Shown here: positions 1-8,145 of the stretch, piece by piece
Position numbering within the stretch: the stretch's first letter is position 1
How the letters are laid out: each line of letters opens with the position of its first letter
Source of the DNA: Prevotella sp.
GTDB lineage: Bacteria > Bacteroidota > Bacteroidia > Bacteroidales > Bacteroidaceae
Length of the DNA: 38,571 nucleotides
Assembly (NCBI GenBank): GCA_017619275.1
Contig: JAFZSR010000095.1
Span: forward strand, 1 to 38,571
Direction: 5' to 3'
Notes under the pieces: generated by a model
Databases searched by the model: none
Seen by the model: the letters and a program-made list of their open reading frames with translations, nothing else
Told to the model about the DNA's origin: nothing
Translations under genes and position numbers: made by a program

Positions 1-339
1 ACCGACATGCTCGACCGCCGCATCTTCCGTGTGGAGGTGAGCGAGACGCCCTTCAGCGAGGAGTATGTGCAAGAACTGCGCAGCCAGATAGCGCGCAGCA
101 TGGACATCCCTCTTGACGACACCCGTTTTCTGATGACCCAGGTAACGCTGCGCAAGGATATGTACTCGCCTTTGGAGGACAGCATCGACATCCTCTACAA
201 GGACGGTACCACACGCCCCATCACCCAGGCCTCGGAGTTGCTCAATGTGGAACTGCTGTCGCGCCAGGTGAGCAAGCACTATCTCTGCTATCAACAGACC
301 CACCCCCTACCCCTCCCTTGTAGGGAGGGGAGTAGATAG
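1..339 (+). CDS. HD-superfamily phosphohydrolase, C-terminal fragment
   Basis: This is the end of a gene that enters from the left edge; the reading frame is open from base 1 and only the last 112 residues are present. The sequence (DRRIFRVEVSETPFSEEYV and what follows) resembles the C-terminal part of Bacteroidales HD-domain phosphohydrolases of the COG1078 type, which hydrolyse nucleotide phosphates. The HD catalytic motif lies outside the window, so the assignment rests on tail similarity only. The last 15 or so codons (QTHPLPLPCREGSR) are not gene-like: they are the translation of a GC-rich palindromic repeat that runs through the stop codon, so the native C-terminus has been replaced or extended. 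The gene converges on tsf. Confidence 0.6.
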   Translation, partial: TDMLDRRIFRVEVSETPFSEEYVQELRSQIARSMDIPLDDTRFLMTQVTLRKDMYSPLEDSIDILYKDGTTRPITQASELLNVELLSRQVSKHYLCYQQTHPLPLPCREGSR

Positions 340-398
340 TTCTGCCAACGAGTCTAACTACTCCCCTCCCTACAAGGGAGGGGCAGGGGGTGGGTCTG
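295..398. repeat. Inverted pair of GC-rich palindromic repeats, probable bidirectional terminator
   Basis: Two 41-bp arms (295-335 and 358-398) are inverted copies of each other with one mismatch. Each arm is itself a palindrome with a CCCCTCCC / GGGAGGGG stem. The pair lies between the convergent HD gene and tsf and overlaps the end of the former. It belongs to the repeat family also seen near 1426, 9246, 9500, 10020, 11950 and inside the gene at 28.6 kb. A bidirectional terminator role is inferred from position. Confidence 0.8.
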
Positions 399-411
399 CT
401 TTAATAGATGA

Positions 412-1413
412 TTACTCTGCAACGAGGGTGAAGCGGCGGAAAGCCACGATCTTCAGCTCCTTGTCCTGCTTCTTCAGCCATTCGTTGACGTTGGCCTTGT
501 CGCCGTCGCCAAACTGGAACTCCTGATCGACCAAGCAGCTCTCCTTCTTGAACTTCTGCACGCGGCCACGAGCGATACCCTCAATCATGGGCATCTTCAG
601 CTGAGCCTCGCCCTCCACCTTAGCCTCGGCGATGATCTTGCGGGCCTCGTCGGCCTGCTCCTTGGTGATCCAGCCCTTGGCGGTGTTGCTCTCGATGTGG
701 TCTTCGCTGTCCACGTGAGCGGGGTTGATGCCAGCCTTGTTGAGCTTCATGTCGACGAACTTCTGAACCTGCTCCAGCTTCGACTTCTCCACGGCGGTCT
801 TGTACTCCTCGTCGAGGATCTTCGGGTCGATGCTGTCGGCGTCGAGAGCGATGGGCTTCATGGCAGCCACCTGCATGGCCAGCTTGTGACCCACCTCGAC
901 GTTCTCCTTGTTCAGCTGAACCATGGTGCAGAGCATGTGCTTGCCCATGTGGTCGTAGACCTCCACGTTGTCGCCAGCGAGTGTGAGGTAGCCGTCGAGC
1001 TCCATCTTCTCACCGGTGATACCGCTACGCTGAGTAACGATTTCCTGAGCTTTCTGTCCGTTGATTTCCAGCTCCTTCACCTCGTCGAGCGTGGCGCACT
1101 TGGCGGCGATGGCAGCGTCGAGGATGGTCTGAGTCATGGCGATGAAGTCGGCGCCGTTGGCCACGAAGTCGGTCTCGCACTTCACGGCAATCATAGCGGC
1201 AAAGCCGTCGGCCTTCTTCACGAGCACGCAGCCGTTGCTGGTCTCGCGGTCGCTGCGCTTGGCAGCAATGGCCAGTCCGCGCTCGCGGAGCAGTTCCTTG
1301 GCACGGTCGAAGTCTCCTTCAGCCTCGGTGAGTGCTTTCTTCACGTCAGCCAGGCCGGCACCAGTCATGGTGCGGAGCTTCTTGATGTCTTCCATATTGG
1401 GTTTGTAATCCAT
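412..1413 (-). CDS. tsf: Translation elongation factor Ts
   Basis: EF-Ts is the cytoplasmic guanine-nucleotide exchange factor that regenerates EF-Tu-GTP from EF-Tu-GDP. The N-terminal UBA-like region carries the signature LRTMTGAGLADVKKAL, followed by the core with CETDFVA. The protein is 333 residues, longer than the E. coli protein but normal for Bacteroidales. The start at MDYKPNMEDIKKL was chosen because a longer in-frame reading to 1476 would translate the palindromic repeat lying between rpsB and tsf; the ATG at 1395 is an alternative. It is the last gene of rplM-rpsI-rpsB-tsf and ends at the inverted repeat shared with the convergent HD gene. Confidence 0.97.
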   Translation of the reverse strand: MDYKPNMEDIKKLRTMTGAGLADVKKALTEAEGDFDRAKELLRERGLAIAAKRSDRETSNGCVLVKKADGFAAMIAVKCETDFVANGADFIAMTQTILDAAIAAKCATLDEVKELEINGQKAQEIVTQRSGITGEKMELDGYLTLAGDNVEVYDHMGKHMLCTMVQLNKENVEVGHKLAMQVAAMKPIALDADSIDPKILDEEYKTAVEKSKLEQVQKFVDMKLNKAGINPAHVDSEDHIESNTAKGWITKEQADEARKIIAEAKVEGEAQLKMPMIEGIARGRVQKFKKESCLVDQEFQFGDGDKANVNEWLKKQDKELKIVAFRRFTLVAE

Positions 1414-1425
1414 AATCTTAATTTT

Positions 1426-1543
1426 GCCCCCTAAGTTAGGGGGATGGGGGTCTGAACACAAGCGAGAATCAGACACCAGGTTATTATTGTTTAATGGTGG
1501 GGGCTGCGCTTGTTCAGACCCCCAATCCCCTAACTTAGGGGGC
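1426..1543. repeat. Inverted repeat pair between rpsB and tsf
   Basis: Arms 1426-1457 and 1512-1543 match in inverted orientation at 30 of 32 positions. Each contains a CCCCTAA / TTAGGGG palindrome followed by a G-run and TCTGAAC. The pair lies inside an operon that should be co-transcribed, so it may form a large hairpin that moderates tsf expression. Layout (palindrome plus G-rich side) matches the 295-398 pair, but the stem sequence differs. Confidence 0.8.
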
Positions 1544-1548
1544 TAATA

Positions 1549-2397
1549 TTACTCTGCGGCGGGAGCCTCTTCCTCTTCAGCGGCGGGAGCCTCCTGAGCG
1601 GGAGCCTCGTCCTTGCGGGGACGGCGAGCACCGGCGGCGCGGCGGGGCTTCACTTCCTCGGCCTCGGCCTCAGCCTGAGCGTCGGCAGCCTTCTCGTCGG
1701 CCTTCTCGGCCTTGCGCTCCTCCAGTCCCTCTGCGATAGCGGCGCAGCAAGCGTTGAGGATCACCTCCACGCTGTCCTTGGCGTCGTCGTTGGCGGGGAT
1801 CACGAAGTCCACGTTCGAGGGGTCGCTGTTGGTGTCGACAATACCAAACACGGGGATACCGAGGCGGTTGGCCTCATGCACGGCGTTGGCTTCCTTCATC
1901 ACGTCGACCACGAAGAGTGCGCTGGGCAGACGGGTGAGGTCAACGATAGAGCCGAGGTTCTTCTCCAGCTTGGCGCGCTGGCGGGTCACCTGCAGCAGCT
2001 CGCGCTTCGACAGGTTGCCGAAGGTGCCGTCCTGCATCAGCTTGTCGATGTTGGCCATCTTCTTCACAGCCTTGCGGATGGTGGGGAAGTTGGTGAGCAT
2101 GCCGCCCGGCCAACGCTCGATGACGTATGGCATGTTGATGCTGGTTGCCTTCTCGGCAATCACTTCCTTGGTCTGTTTCTTAGTTCCTACGAAGAGGATT
2201 TTCTTGCCCTGGCGGGCGATGTTCTTCAGGGCCTCGGCGGCGTCGTCGATCTTGGCGACGGTCTTGTGGAGGTCGATGATGTGGATGCCGTTGCGCTCGG
2301 TGTAGATGTAGGGAGCCATGGCGGGGCACCACTTGCGCTTCAGGTGGCCAAAGTGGCAGCCAGCCTGCAGCAGCATGTCAAAATTTGTTCTTGCCAT
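1549..2397 (-). CDS. rpsB: 30S ribosomal protein S2
   Basis: S2 is a component of the small ribosomal subunit. The protein starts MARTNFDMLLQAGCHFGH and contains the conserved GTKKQ and ERWPGGMLTNF stretches. It is 282 residues; the last 50 or so form a low-complexity Ala/Glu/Pro/Arg tail (ending EEEEAPAAE) typical of Bacteroidales S2. It sits upstream of tsf in the usual rpsB-tsf order. Confidence 0.98.
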   Translation of the reverse strand: MARTNFDMLLQAGCHFGHLKRKWCPAMAPYIYTERNGIHIIDLHKTVAKIDDAAEALKNIARQGKKILFVGTKKQTKEVIAEKATSINMPYVIERWPGGMLTNFPTIRKAVKKMANIDKLMQDGTFGNLSKRELLQVTRQRAKLEKNLGSIVDLTRLPSALFVVDVMKEANAVHEANRLGIPVFGIVDTNSDPSNVDFVIPANDDAKDSVEVILNACCAAIAEGLEERKAEKADEKAADAQAEAEAEEVKPRRAAGARRPRKDEAPAQEAPAAEEEEAPAAE

Positions 2398-2469
2398 TTT
2401 GCTTTTAATGCTTTTAATGATGTTGTTTACTTTCTTTTTAATTCTTTCGCTTTAGAATCAGCCAGGGAG

Positions 2470-2577
2470 TAGTCGTTTGGTCGTTTGGCCATTTCGTCGT
2501 TTGGTTGTTTGGGGAAGTCACTTTGATCGATAGTATTATTCCTAAACGACCAAACGACTAACCCCCTAAACGACTAA
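2470..2577. repeat. Degenerate inverted/tandem GTCGTTTGG repeat between rpsI and rpsB
   Basis: The segment begins with several copies of a GTCGTTTGG-like word (2470-2515) and ends with the inverse word CCAAACGAC or CTAAACGAC (about 2545-2577), so the transcript could fold into a long hairpin. It lies in the gap between rpsI and rpsB, which is otherwise without a gene. Function is unknown. Confidence 0.65.
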
Positions 2578-2620
2578 CATGAGTCCCCCTGGTTTAGATG
2601 CTAAACTTGTCCAGCAGATA

Positions 2621-3007
2621 TTAACGCTTGCTGAACTGGAAGCGACGACGTGCCTTGGGCTGACCGGGCTTCTTGCGCTCCACCTCGCGGCTGTCGCGTG
2701 TGAGGAATCCCTTAGTCTTCAGCGCCTTCTTGTCCTCGGCGTTCACCTTCACCAGTGCGCGGGCGATGGCCATGCGCAGAGCCTGGCTCTGACCCGTGAA
2801 GCCACCACCGTCGAGGTTGGCCTTGATGTCGTACTTCTCGGCGCAGTCGAGTAGTGCCAGAGGCTGCTTCACCACATACTGCAGAATGGCTGAGGGGAAA
2901 TACTCGGTTAAGTCTTTCTTGTTGATCGTGATCTTGCCGGTACCTTCCGACATATAGACGCGAGCCACTGAGCTCTTGCGACGACCTGTAGTGTTAATTA
3001 CTTCCAT
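2621..3007 (-). CDS. rpsI: 30S ribosomal protein S9
   Basis: S9 is a small-subunit protein whose basic C-terminal tail reaches the P-site tRNA. The 128-residue protein has the usual start VINTTGRRKSSVARVY, the GGGFTGQSQALRM core and the conserved basic end GQPKARRRFQFSKR. It follows rplM by 9 bp, the near-universal rplM-rpsI pair, and is certainly co-transcribed with it. Confidence 0.98.
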   Translation of the reverse strand: MEVINTTGRRKSSVARVYMSEGTGKITINKKDLTEYFPSAILQYVVKQPLALLDCAEKYDIKANLDGGGFTGQSQALRMAIARALVKVNAEDKKALKTKGFLTRDSREVERKKPGQPKARRRFQFSKR

Positions 3008-3016
3008 CTCCTATTA

Positions 3017-3478
3017 TTATTTATACTGGTTAATATCAATGGCCTTGGGCTTCTGGGCCTCATGCTTGTGCTCCGTACCGTCGTAGACGTAGAGGTTGTT
3101 CAGCAGACTGCGTCCGAGGGGGCCTTTGGGCAGCATGCCCTTCACGGCGTGCTTCAGCATGCGCTCCACTCCGAAGGGCTTCTTGCGCAGCTCGGCGGGT
3201 GTGTTGAAGCGCTGGCCACCGGGATAGCCAGTATAACGGGTGTAGACCTTGTCGGTCTCCTTCTTTCCGGTGAATTTCACCTTGGCAGCATTGATGATGA
3301 TGACATTGTCGCCGCAGTCGACGTGCGGGGTGAAGCTGGGCTTGTACTTGCCGCGGATGAGCTTGGCGACCTTAGAAGCCAGGCGTCCCACCACCTGGTC
3401 GGTGGCATCGATGACGACCCACTCCTTCTTGGCTGTCTCTTTGTTCACAGAGACGGTCTTGTAACTTAAAGTGTTCAT
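3017..3478 (-). CDS. rplM: 50S ribosomal protein L13
   Basis: L13 is an early assembly protein of the large subunit. The 153-residue protein contains the family hallmarks VVGRLASKVAKLIRGK, GDNVIIINAAKV and YTGYPGG, and GMLPKGPLGR near the C-terminus. It is the first gene of the minus-strand cluster, preceded by a leader of roughly 150 nt and a Bacteroidetes-type -7 box. Confidence 0.98.
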   Translation of the reverse strand: MNTLSYKTVSVNKETAKKEWVVIDATDQVVGRLASKVAKLIRGKYKPSFTPHVDCGDNVIIINAAKVKFTGKKETDKVYTRYTGYPGGQRFNTPAELRKKPFGVERMLKHAVKGMLPKGPLGRSLLNNLYVYDGTEHKHEAQKPKAIDINQYK

Positions 3479-3641
3479 TTCTTCGATTAATTCTAAAAAA
3501 CAGATTCTTTTACTTTATAAAGCTTTTTTTTGTGATGAACGCCGATTCACAAACCACGCTGCCCGGCCAAAGACAAGCGCTATTTACACGACGCCCGCGG
3601 GGATTCTAAGACCCTCCCCAAATAATCGGACTGCAAAGGTA
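3479..3641 (-). promoter_or_regulatory. rplM promoter and long 5' leader, possible ribosomal-protein autoregulatory RNA
   Basis: On the minus strand a TACCTTTG -7 box lies at 3641-3634, about 155 nt before the rplM start. The leader carries possible stems, for example GTGAA / TTCAtCAC around a CGGCG loop, then an A/T-rich run before the ATG. A clear -33 TTTG at normal spacing was not found. An L13-type leader in Bacteroidia has, as I recall, been described; I could not check the match, so autoregulation is an inference. Confidence 0.4.
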
Positions 3642-3687
3642 CTGCTTTTTCGCCAAACATAAGCCCATCAGCAGCCCCCACGACTTG

Positions 3688-4638
3688 TTATTTATGATTA
3701 TTTAACAGTTGATGGCAAAGATAATACTCGCTGAAGTCCTTGCAACCGAGGGGCAACTGATGATGAACCAAGCCGGGCAGCGCCTGCTGCAGCTGCAGGA
3801 AAAGGCGTTCGCCGGGCACGTCGCGGTCGGGGTACATGTGGAATTCTGTTGAGGGCTGAGCGTTCTTCGCAGACGAAGCGTCGCCTGACGTCGCCGAGCG
3901 GAGAGATGAGAGAATCTCCACGTCCTTTTGCCTGAGGAGCGTGGCCGATGGGATGGCGATGGCTTTGTGGCCTGCCGACAACAGACTCCAACAATCGCTA
4001 CATCCCTCGGCTATGTAGAGCGCCTCGCTTGGCTTCAACAGGTTGAGCACGGGCAGGTTGTAGATGCTGCACTCCGAGCCTTGCGGGAAGCGGAAGCGGG
4101 GGAAGGCACCCTTCACGAGGTTGCGGTTCTGAACGCCCACAAGACGGCCCTCACGATTATAATAAGGTATCTGCAGCCAAGGCACGCCCTGACGGTCTTT
4201 CCACGAGGTCAGGCGGCACCAGCGCACCACGCGCTCATCCAGCCTGCGCTCGTCGAAGAGAAACTTTCGGGCCTCCTCGTTCAGCCAAGGGCGCTCAAAG
4301 AATCGCTCATAGCGGCTGGCGTCGAAAGCTGCCGGATGGCTGATGTCGGAAGGCTGAGGCTTCCACTCGTCAAAGATGATGTTGTGCGCATCGGCCAGCC
4401 AGCGGCATGCCTCCTTGAAGCCCACATGCAGATGCCGCATCACCAAGTCGATAGTGCCACCACTCGCCCCACAAACGAAGCAATGAAACGTGTTCTTGCT
4501 CACCCGATACGTAAGGCTTGGGTGGGTGTCGGCATGAAACGGGCAGAGGCTTTTGTGTCGCGCGACCCTTAGTCCAAGTCGCTCGGCGACCCCCTCGATG
4601 GGGAGGTCGCGGAGCTTCTCGATTTCAAACTTATCCAT
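3688..4638 (-). CDS. DnaG-like primase (CHC2 zinc finger plus Toprim)
   Basis: The protein is predicted to make or process RNA primers, or to act as an accessory primase of a mobile element. Residues 32-56 form a CHC2-type zinc ribbon (Cys32, His35, Cys53, Cys56 in CPFH...CFVC). A Toprim domain follows around 205-300, with the acidic motifs AEG (Glu211) and DRD (Asp271, Asp273). At 316 residues it lacks the long C-terminal helicase-binding part of housekeeping DnaG and matches short primases of Bacteroidetes phages and integrative elements. It is 12 bp downstream of a DUF3987-type gene on the same strand, so the two form a replication-type pair. The housekeeping dnaG is presumably elsewhere. 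Confidence 0.8.
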   Translation of the reverse strand: MDKFEIEKLRDLPIEGVAERLGLRVARHKSLCPFHADTHPSLTYRVSKNTFHCFVCGASGGTIDLVMRHLHVGFKEACRWLADAHNIIFDEWKPQPSDISHPAAFDASRYERFFERPWLNEEARKFLFDERRLDERVVRWCRLTSWKDRQGVPWLQIPYYNREGRLVGVQNRNLVKGAFPRFRFPQGSECSIYNLPVLNLLKPSEALYIAEGCSDCWSLLSAGHKAIAIPSATLLRQKDVEILSSLRSATSGDASSAKNAQPSTEFHMYPDRDVPGERLFLQLQQALPGLVHHQLPLGCKDFSEYYLCHQLLNNHK

Positions 4639-4650
4639 AGTCTCTCGTCA

Positions 4651-5967
4651 CTAACTGTTTTTAAACTTCTTGAGGCATTCCTCTGTCATGTAGTAGAGAT
4701 CTGTCCCAGCGGAGTAGGTCACCAGCTTGCGGAACACCCATTGCCGCAGTTGGCCGTCTGTACCCTCCTCGCTCTTGCCCATCTGCACGCGGAGCGCTTT
4801 CAGCTGCGCCTTGTTGAAGGGGTTTTCCAGACTCTCGAGCATGTTCACGGGGCCATGTCGCTGTGTCTCAGCAGTAAGGTCAATATCCTTGCCGTTCACC
4901 ATGTCAGAAAATATCATTCGCTTGCTCCAGAGATCCTGATAAACGAGCCACTCCACGAATTCCGCCATTGAGCGAGTGAAATTCTGGTTGTTAAGCAGAT
5001 AGAGTATGCATCCAACCCGCCAAGCTGATACGAGGCTCCTCTTGCTGCAGGCATACAGCCACGACTCGTCCATGCAGTCAGCCAGCTCGGCCATGTCCTC
5101 GGCCATCTTGTCGATGAGCTTGTTGAGCGGCTTGATGATGAATCGGCCCTTGGCGGAGGTGAGACGCTGCAGATACTCGTCGAGCCGGCCGTAGAACTCA
5201 TCCGAGAACTTTCCCACCCTTGGTATGCGACCGTCGCGGGCATGCTGCGGCACGTAGGAGAATGTTATTCTGGCAAGCGTGCCGTTGAAGAGTTCTGATT
5301 GATAGAAATCGCGGGCATCAACAGGTGTGCTGGCAAAGGTGAAGCAGGCGCGCAGCCTCGCGTTACAAGTCACACCGCTTTCCGTGGCTCGCAACTGCCC
5401 GTACAATTCGCGGTCGAAGCAGCACCTGAGCATCTTGCTGACCTTCTTGTGGCCCCCACAAATGTCGTTGGCCATCACCACCTCAGGGAGGTTCATGTAC
5501 ATACACTTGCCACCCTGCCCAGCGAGCACCTCAACATTTTTGTTGAAGCCTGCCGGCGTGCAATCAGCGGGAGGAAAGTAGAAGGCTACATCAGGACGGG
5601 GCGGACGGTCCTTTTGGTTGCTTCCCCACTTATAGGCCTTATCCCAATCCTTAAGTTTCTTGTCAGATTCTTCATCGTGTTCCCTGAAGTCCCTGCAGAC
5701 TGCCTCTGCCAACAGCCCCAACTGGCCTTTGTTGCCCGAAAACTCAGCACAGATATGGGCGATTAGGCCACATGGCTCCATCCAAACCCCCGAAGGATAC
5801 ATCAATTCACAACCATCGACATGTGCTCCAAGTGAGGGGAAAACCATCGGAGCAAGCGCCTCATGCATGGTTTTGCTGACCTGTGACAGCAAAAGTTTCA
5901 CTACTTCAAGGCCTTTTCCAAGCGTTGGCATCTTCGGACGTACCGGTTTTGTAATGTTGTATTTCAT
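4651..5967 (-). CDS. DUF3987-type protein of a primase module
   Basis: This 438-residue protein resembles the C-terminal part of DUF3987 proteins, which usually carry a P-loop ATPase linked to a primase-like N-terminal domain. The segment around 205-245 (ARLRACFTFASTPVDARDF and the following LFNGTLARITF) aligns with the corresponding part of the P-loop protein at 28107-30305 (MLGTNGAMRRCF, IENGLSSRILV). No Walker A motif is visible here; the nearest glycine-rich stretch, LAGQGGKC, does not fit. It may therefore be a partial or ATPase-dead relative. It precedes the primase gene and is preceded by the long inverted repeat at 6008-6156. Confidence 0.55.
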   Translation of the reverse strand: MKYNITKPVRPKMPTLGKGLEVVKLLLSQVSKTMHEALAPMVFPSLGAHVDGCELMYPSGVWMEPCGLIAHICAEFSGNKGQLGLLAEAVCRDFREHDEESDKKLKDWDKAYKWGSNQKDRPPRPDVAFYFPPADCTPAGFNKNVEVLAGQGGKCMYMNLPEVVMANDICGGHKKVSKMLRCCFDRELYGQLRATESGVTCNARLRACFTFASTPVDARDFYQSELFNGTLARITFSYVPQHARDGRIPRVGKFSDEFYGRLDEYLQRLTSAKGRFIIKPLNKLIDKMAEDMAELADCMDESWLYACSKRSLVSAWRVGCILYLLNNQNFTRSMAEFVEWLVYQDLWSKRMIFSDMVNGKDIDLTAETQRHGPVNMLESLENPFNKAQLKALRVQMGKSEEGTDGQLRQWVFRKLVTYSAGTDLYYMTEECLKKFKNS

Positions 5968-6007
5968 TGATTCTCATTTATTTAAGTTAATAATTCATGT
6001 CGACCGA

Positions 6008-6156
6008 GCGTTACGTTACAGTTGTTACAGTTGCTTTTTTAAGGGGTATGCCTCTTGTTAAATTCAATATAATAATCTGATTATTAATTAGTTATAGTAC
6101 TATTTAAAGGGGTTATACCCTCTTTTTTTTCAACTGTAACAACTGTAACGTAACGC
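6008..6156. repeat. Perfect 26-bp inverted repeat of TGTTAC words around an AT-rich spacer
   Basis: Left arm 6008-6033 and right arm 6131-6156 are exact inverted copies (GCGTTACGTTACAGTTG... outward to inward). Each arm contains repeated GTTAC / GTAAC words. The 97-bp spacer is AT-rich and holds two similar AAGGGGTaTacC-like segments near its ends. It lies between the DUF3987 gene and the small gene upstream. It could be an origin-like site, an operator or a terminator; the sequence alone does not decide. Confidence 0.85.
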
Positions 6157-6177
6157 ACTCAGTCTTGCGGTGGTTAC

Positions 6178-6588
6178 TCACTCTCCTATAAGGCCACCAA
6201 GGGCCAAGCAAATCTCGTTGCAAACTCCGAGGGCGAAGCGCTCGACGCTAAAGCCAGCCGACATCTTCAATTCCTTGAAGTTCAGACGCAGGCTGCTGTC
6301 GTCCCGTCTTGTCACCGTGAGGTACTCGCCGTCGAAAACGTGCGGATTGCGCTTGCTTGCGGTCAGGGGAACGGTCTCGACGAACGTGTAGTGCGGATCA
6401 CGATAGAGGAAGTCGTCGACGATGGCGTCTGAGTCAAGCTTCAAAACGCCTGGATAATCCTTACCTACTTTCATGCGCACGTCGCCACGCAGCATTGTTT
6501 TAAGGTCACAGCCCAAGTCTGTGTTTGCGTGCCAACCGTTGGGGCTGGCGCTCTTTGATTGTTTGTTCTTGTCTTCCATCATTTTCAT
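6178..6588 (-). CDS. Hypothetical protein upstream of the DUF3987/primase pair
   Basis: I do not recognise this family. The 136-residue reading starts at the ATG at 6588, preceded by an A-run typical of Bacteroidetes leaders. Other possible starts are ATG 6606, ATG 6582/6579 and, less likely, GTG 6660. The product is soluble, with a polar N-terminus (KMKMMEDKNKQSKSAS) and a mixed alpha/beta body rich in charged residues; no membrane segment or known motif is visible. It sits on the same strand as the DUF3987 and primase genes, separated from them by the inverted repeat. A TAACTTTG -7 box lies at 6699-6692. Confidence 0.5.
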   Translation of the reverse strand: MKMMEDKNKQSKSASPNGWHANTDLGCDLKTMLRGDVRMKVGKDYPGVLKLDSDAIVDDFLYRDPHYTFVETVPLTASKRNPHVFDGEYLTVTRRDDSSLRLNFKELKMSAGFSVERFALGVCNEICLALGGLIGE

Positions 6589-6691
6589 TTTTTTGGAAGT
6601 GAACATCTGTAACGTTTCCAGTCCTATGGCCAGATGTTTACCGAGACTGGCGGGAGCCACGCTGGGGCTTCATTCCCTTTGGAATCCAATG

Positions 6692-6699
6692 CAAAGTTA
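6692..6699 (-). promoter_or_regulatory. -7 box upstream of the small gene at 6178-6588
   Basis: TAACTTTG on the minus strand fits the Bacteroidetes TAnnTTTG consensus. No clear TTTG -33 is present at 19-21 bp. Confidence 0.35.
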
Positions 6700-6772
6700 C
6701 GGCTAAATGTTGAGAGTAGAGCAGAAAGTATTGGTTTTGAAAAAGCTGCCAAACAGGCCTTTCTGCCGCATG

Positions 6773-6954
6773 TTTTGACCCTAAACCGTCGTTTTGCCCC
6801 ATGGTCAGGAATGCCGAACGAGTTTTGACCTTTTATGCGTCTTTAGCGGTCAAAACAACTAACAGACTTTTGACCCTTTGATGGGAAAACAGGGGGTAAA
6901 ACAAAAAACTGACGCCTAAAGACGCCAGTCTGCATAACCTCGAAAAAGTCAAAA
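6773..6954. repeat. Five copies of TTTTGAC(C) in both orientations
   Basis: TTTTGACC occurs at 6773-6780, 6823-6830 and 6868-6875. The inverse GGTCAAAA is at 6848-6855 and GTCAAAA at 6948-6954. The segment 6661-6962 otherwise has no gene. Repeated octamers of this kind can be operator or iteron sites. Confidence 0.5.
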
Positions 6955-6962
6955 CATCTGTT

Positions 6963-8117
6963 CTATTCCATGGACTTCTCTTCTAAATCATCGATGAACG
7001 CATCAATTTGGCGGTTAAAGGCCTGTTGTTGCGCTTCATCCTTCGATGCCGTCAATACAGCCAGTTTCCTTTTTTCCGTCATGACGGCACTCATCTTGAC
7101 AACCCCGATTGTGCCTTCACAACGTTTAGTGATGTATTTTAGTATGGCATCGTTCTTGGTGCCGTTCCATCCACACCAGAAGAGTAGTCGCATGACGAAA
7201 TATCCTTTCAGCATGCCCTTCCAGCCAATGACGCCATCCATCTTTCCAGGCAATTCCAGGATATGGTCCAGCAGCAGGCGGAGTCTTTTCACCTTCGCCA
7301 AGTTATCCAGTCCCCATATCAGCGATTCCTCCTTGGTCAGCTCAGCCTTCTTACCCTCGTGAATGGCCACGCAGGCACAATTTAGGTTAAACAGATCACG
7401 ATTGAAACTATGAAACAAACTGGCAATATACTTTTTGCTGTCGTCGGCCTGTTCCAAGGCCTGTACAAAGTCGTTGTTCAAATCAGGGCGCTGGCTTTCA
7501 ATCATCTGAATGAACAACCTGCTGTCGCTCACCGAGCGGTAGTAATTGTCCAGATAGATAGGGTAAGCCGCCTCGGGATTTTGGCTGATGGCAATTTCGT
7601 CTTCAATCATCTTCACGGCAATGTCGATACATTCCTGAGCATCTTTCAGAAACGAGTTCAACTCTTGCAGAAGGTCTTGGGCATTCTGATCCTTATAGCT
7701 GTCCCAGCCAAAGAAATCCTGCATGTACGGACCGGTATATAGTGGCGTGTTGTCCATGATAGACACCTCCTTCTTGGTCTTGCCCTTGTTGCGGAATTCA
7801 GCCACAATCTTCTTCAGTCCGCTCAGCGTACTGCTCATCTTGCTCACCACCTCCTGCGCCGTAGTAACATATCGCCTGTGGTTGGTGGGATATTCCTTGT
7901 TGTATGTAGCTTCTATCTGCTTCAGCCGGTCCAGTTCCTTTAATGCATAATGATGACTGGTGCGTAGCCGGGCAATAAAGTTGTTCACCTTCTCAATATC
8001 CCACTTCTGCTGTTCCTGAATGCAATAGAGAAAACGGTCATGCTCAATCTCGCTGAACTTCTCGTCCAACCGTCTGATAGAGTCTTCATTATAATCATAT
8101 GGTGTAGAATATGCCAT
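6963..8117 (-). CDS. Hypothetical alpha-helical protein
   Basis: I do not recognise the family with confidence. The 384-residue protein is soluble and almost entirely helical, with heptad-like charged segments around residues 30-115 (for example FIARLRTSHHYALKELDRL) and 155-190, suggesting coiled coil. Tryptophans and WCGWNG lie in the C-terminal third. No signal peptide is seen. The start MAYSTPYDYNED leaves a leader of about 20 nt after the TATTTTTG -7 box at 8153-8146; ATG 8129 is an alternative, and an upstream reading to 8267 would cross the promoter. It is a single gene on the minus strand. Confidence 0.7.
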   Translation of the reverse strand: MAYSTPYDYNEDSIRRLDEKFSEIEHDRFLYCIQEQQKWDIEKVNNFIARLRTSHHYALKELDRLKQIEATYNKEYPTNHRRYVTTAQEVVSKMSSTLSGLKKIVAEFRNKGKTKKEVSIMDNTPLYTGPYMQDFFGWDSYKDQNAQDLLQELNSFLKDAQECIDIAVKMIEDEIAISQNPEAAYPIYLDNYYRSVSDSRLFIQMIESQRPDLNNDFVQALEQADDSKKYIASLFHSFNRDLFNLNCACVAIHEGKKAELTKEESLIWGLDNLAKVKRLRLLLDHILELPGKMDGVIGWKGMLKGYFVMRLLFWCGWNGTKNDAILKYITKRCEGTIGVVKMSAVMTEKRKLAVLTASKDEAQQQAFNRQIDAFIDDLEEKSME

Positions 8118-8145
8118 AGGCTTGGTCATTAAATTTTTTAGACTG

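Noticed and set aside
697-1434. Long plus-strand open frame opposite tsf
   Set aside because: It is antisense to a certain gene, rich in Val, Leu and His from the complement of biased codons, and has no family features.
2470-2577. GTCGTTTGG repeats as a CRISPR array
   Set aside because: Words are under 10 bp, irregularly spaced and inverted in the second half; no spacers or cas genes.
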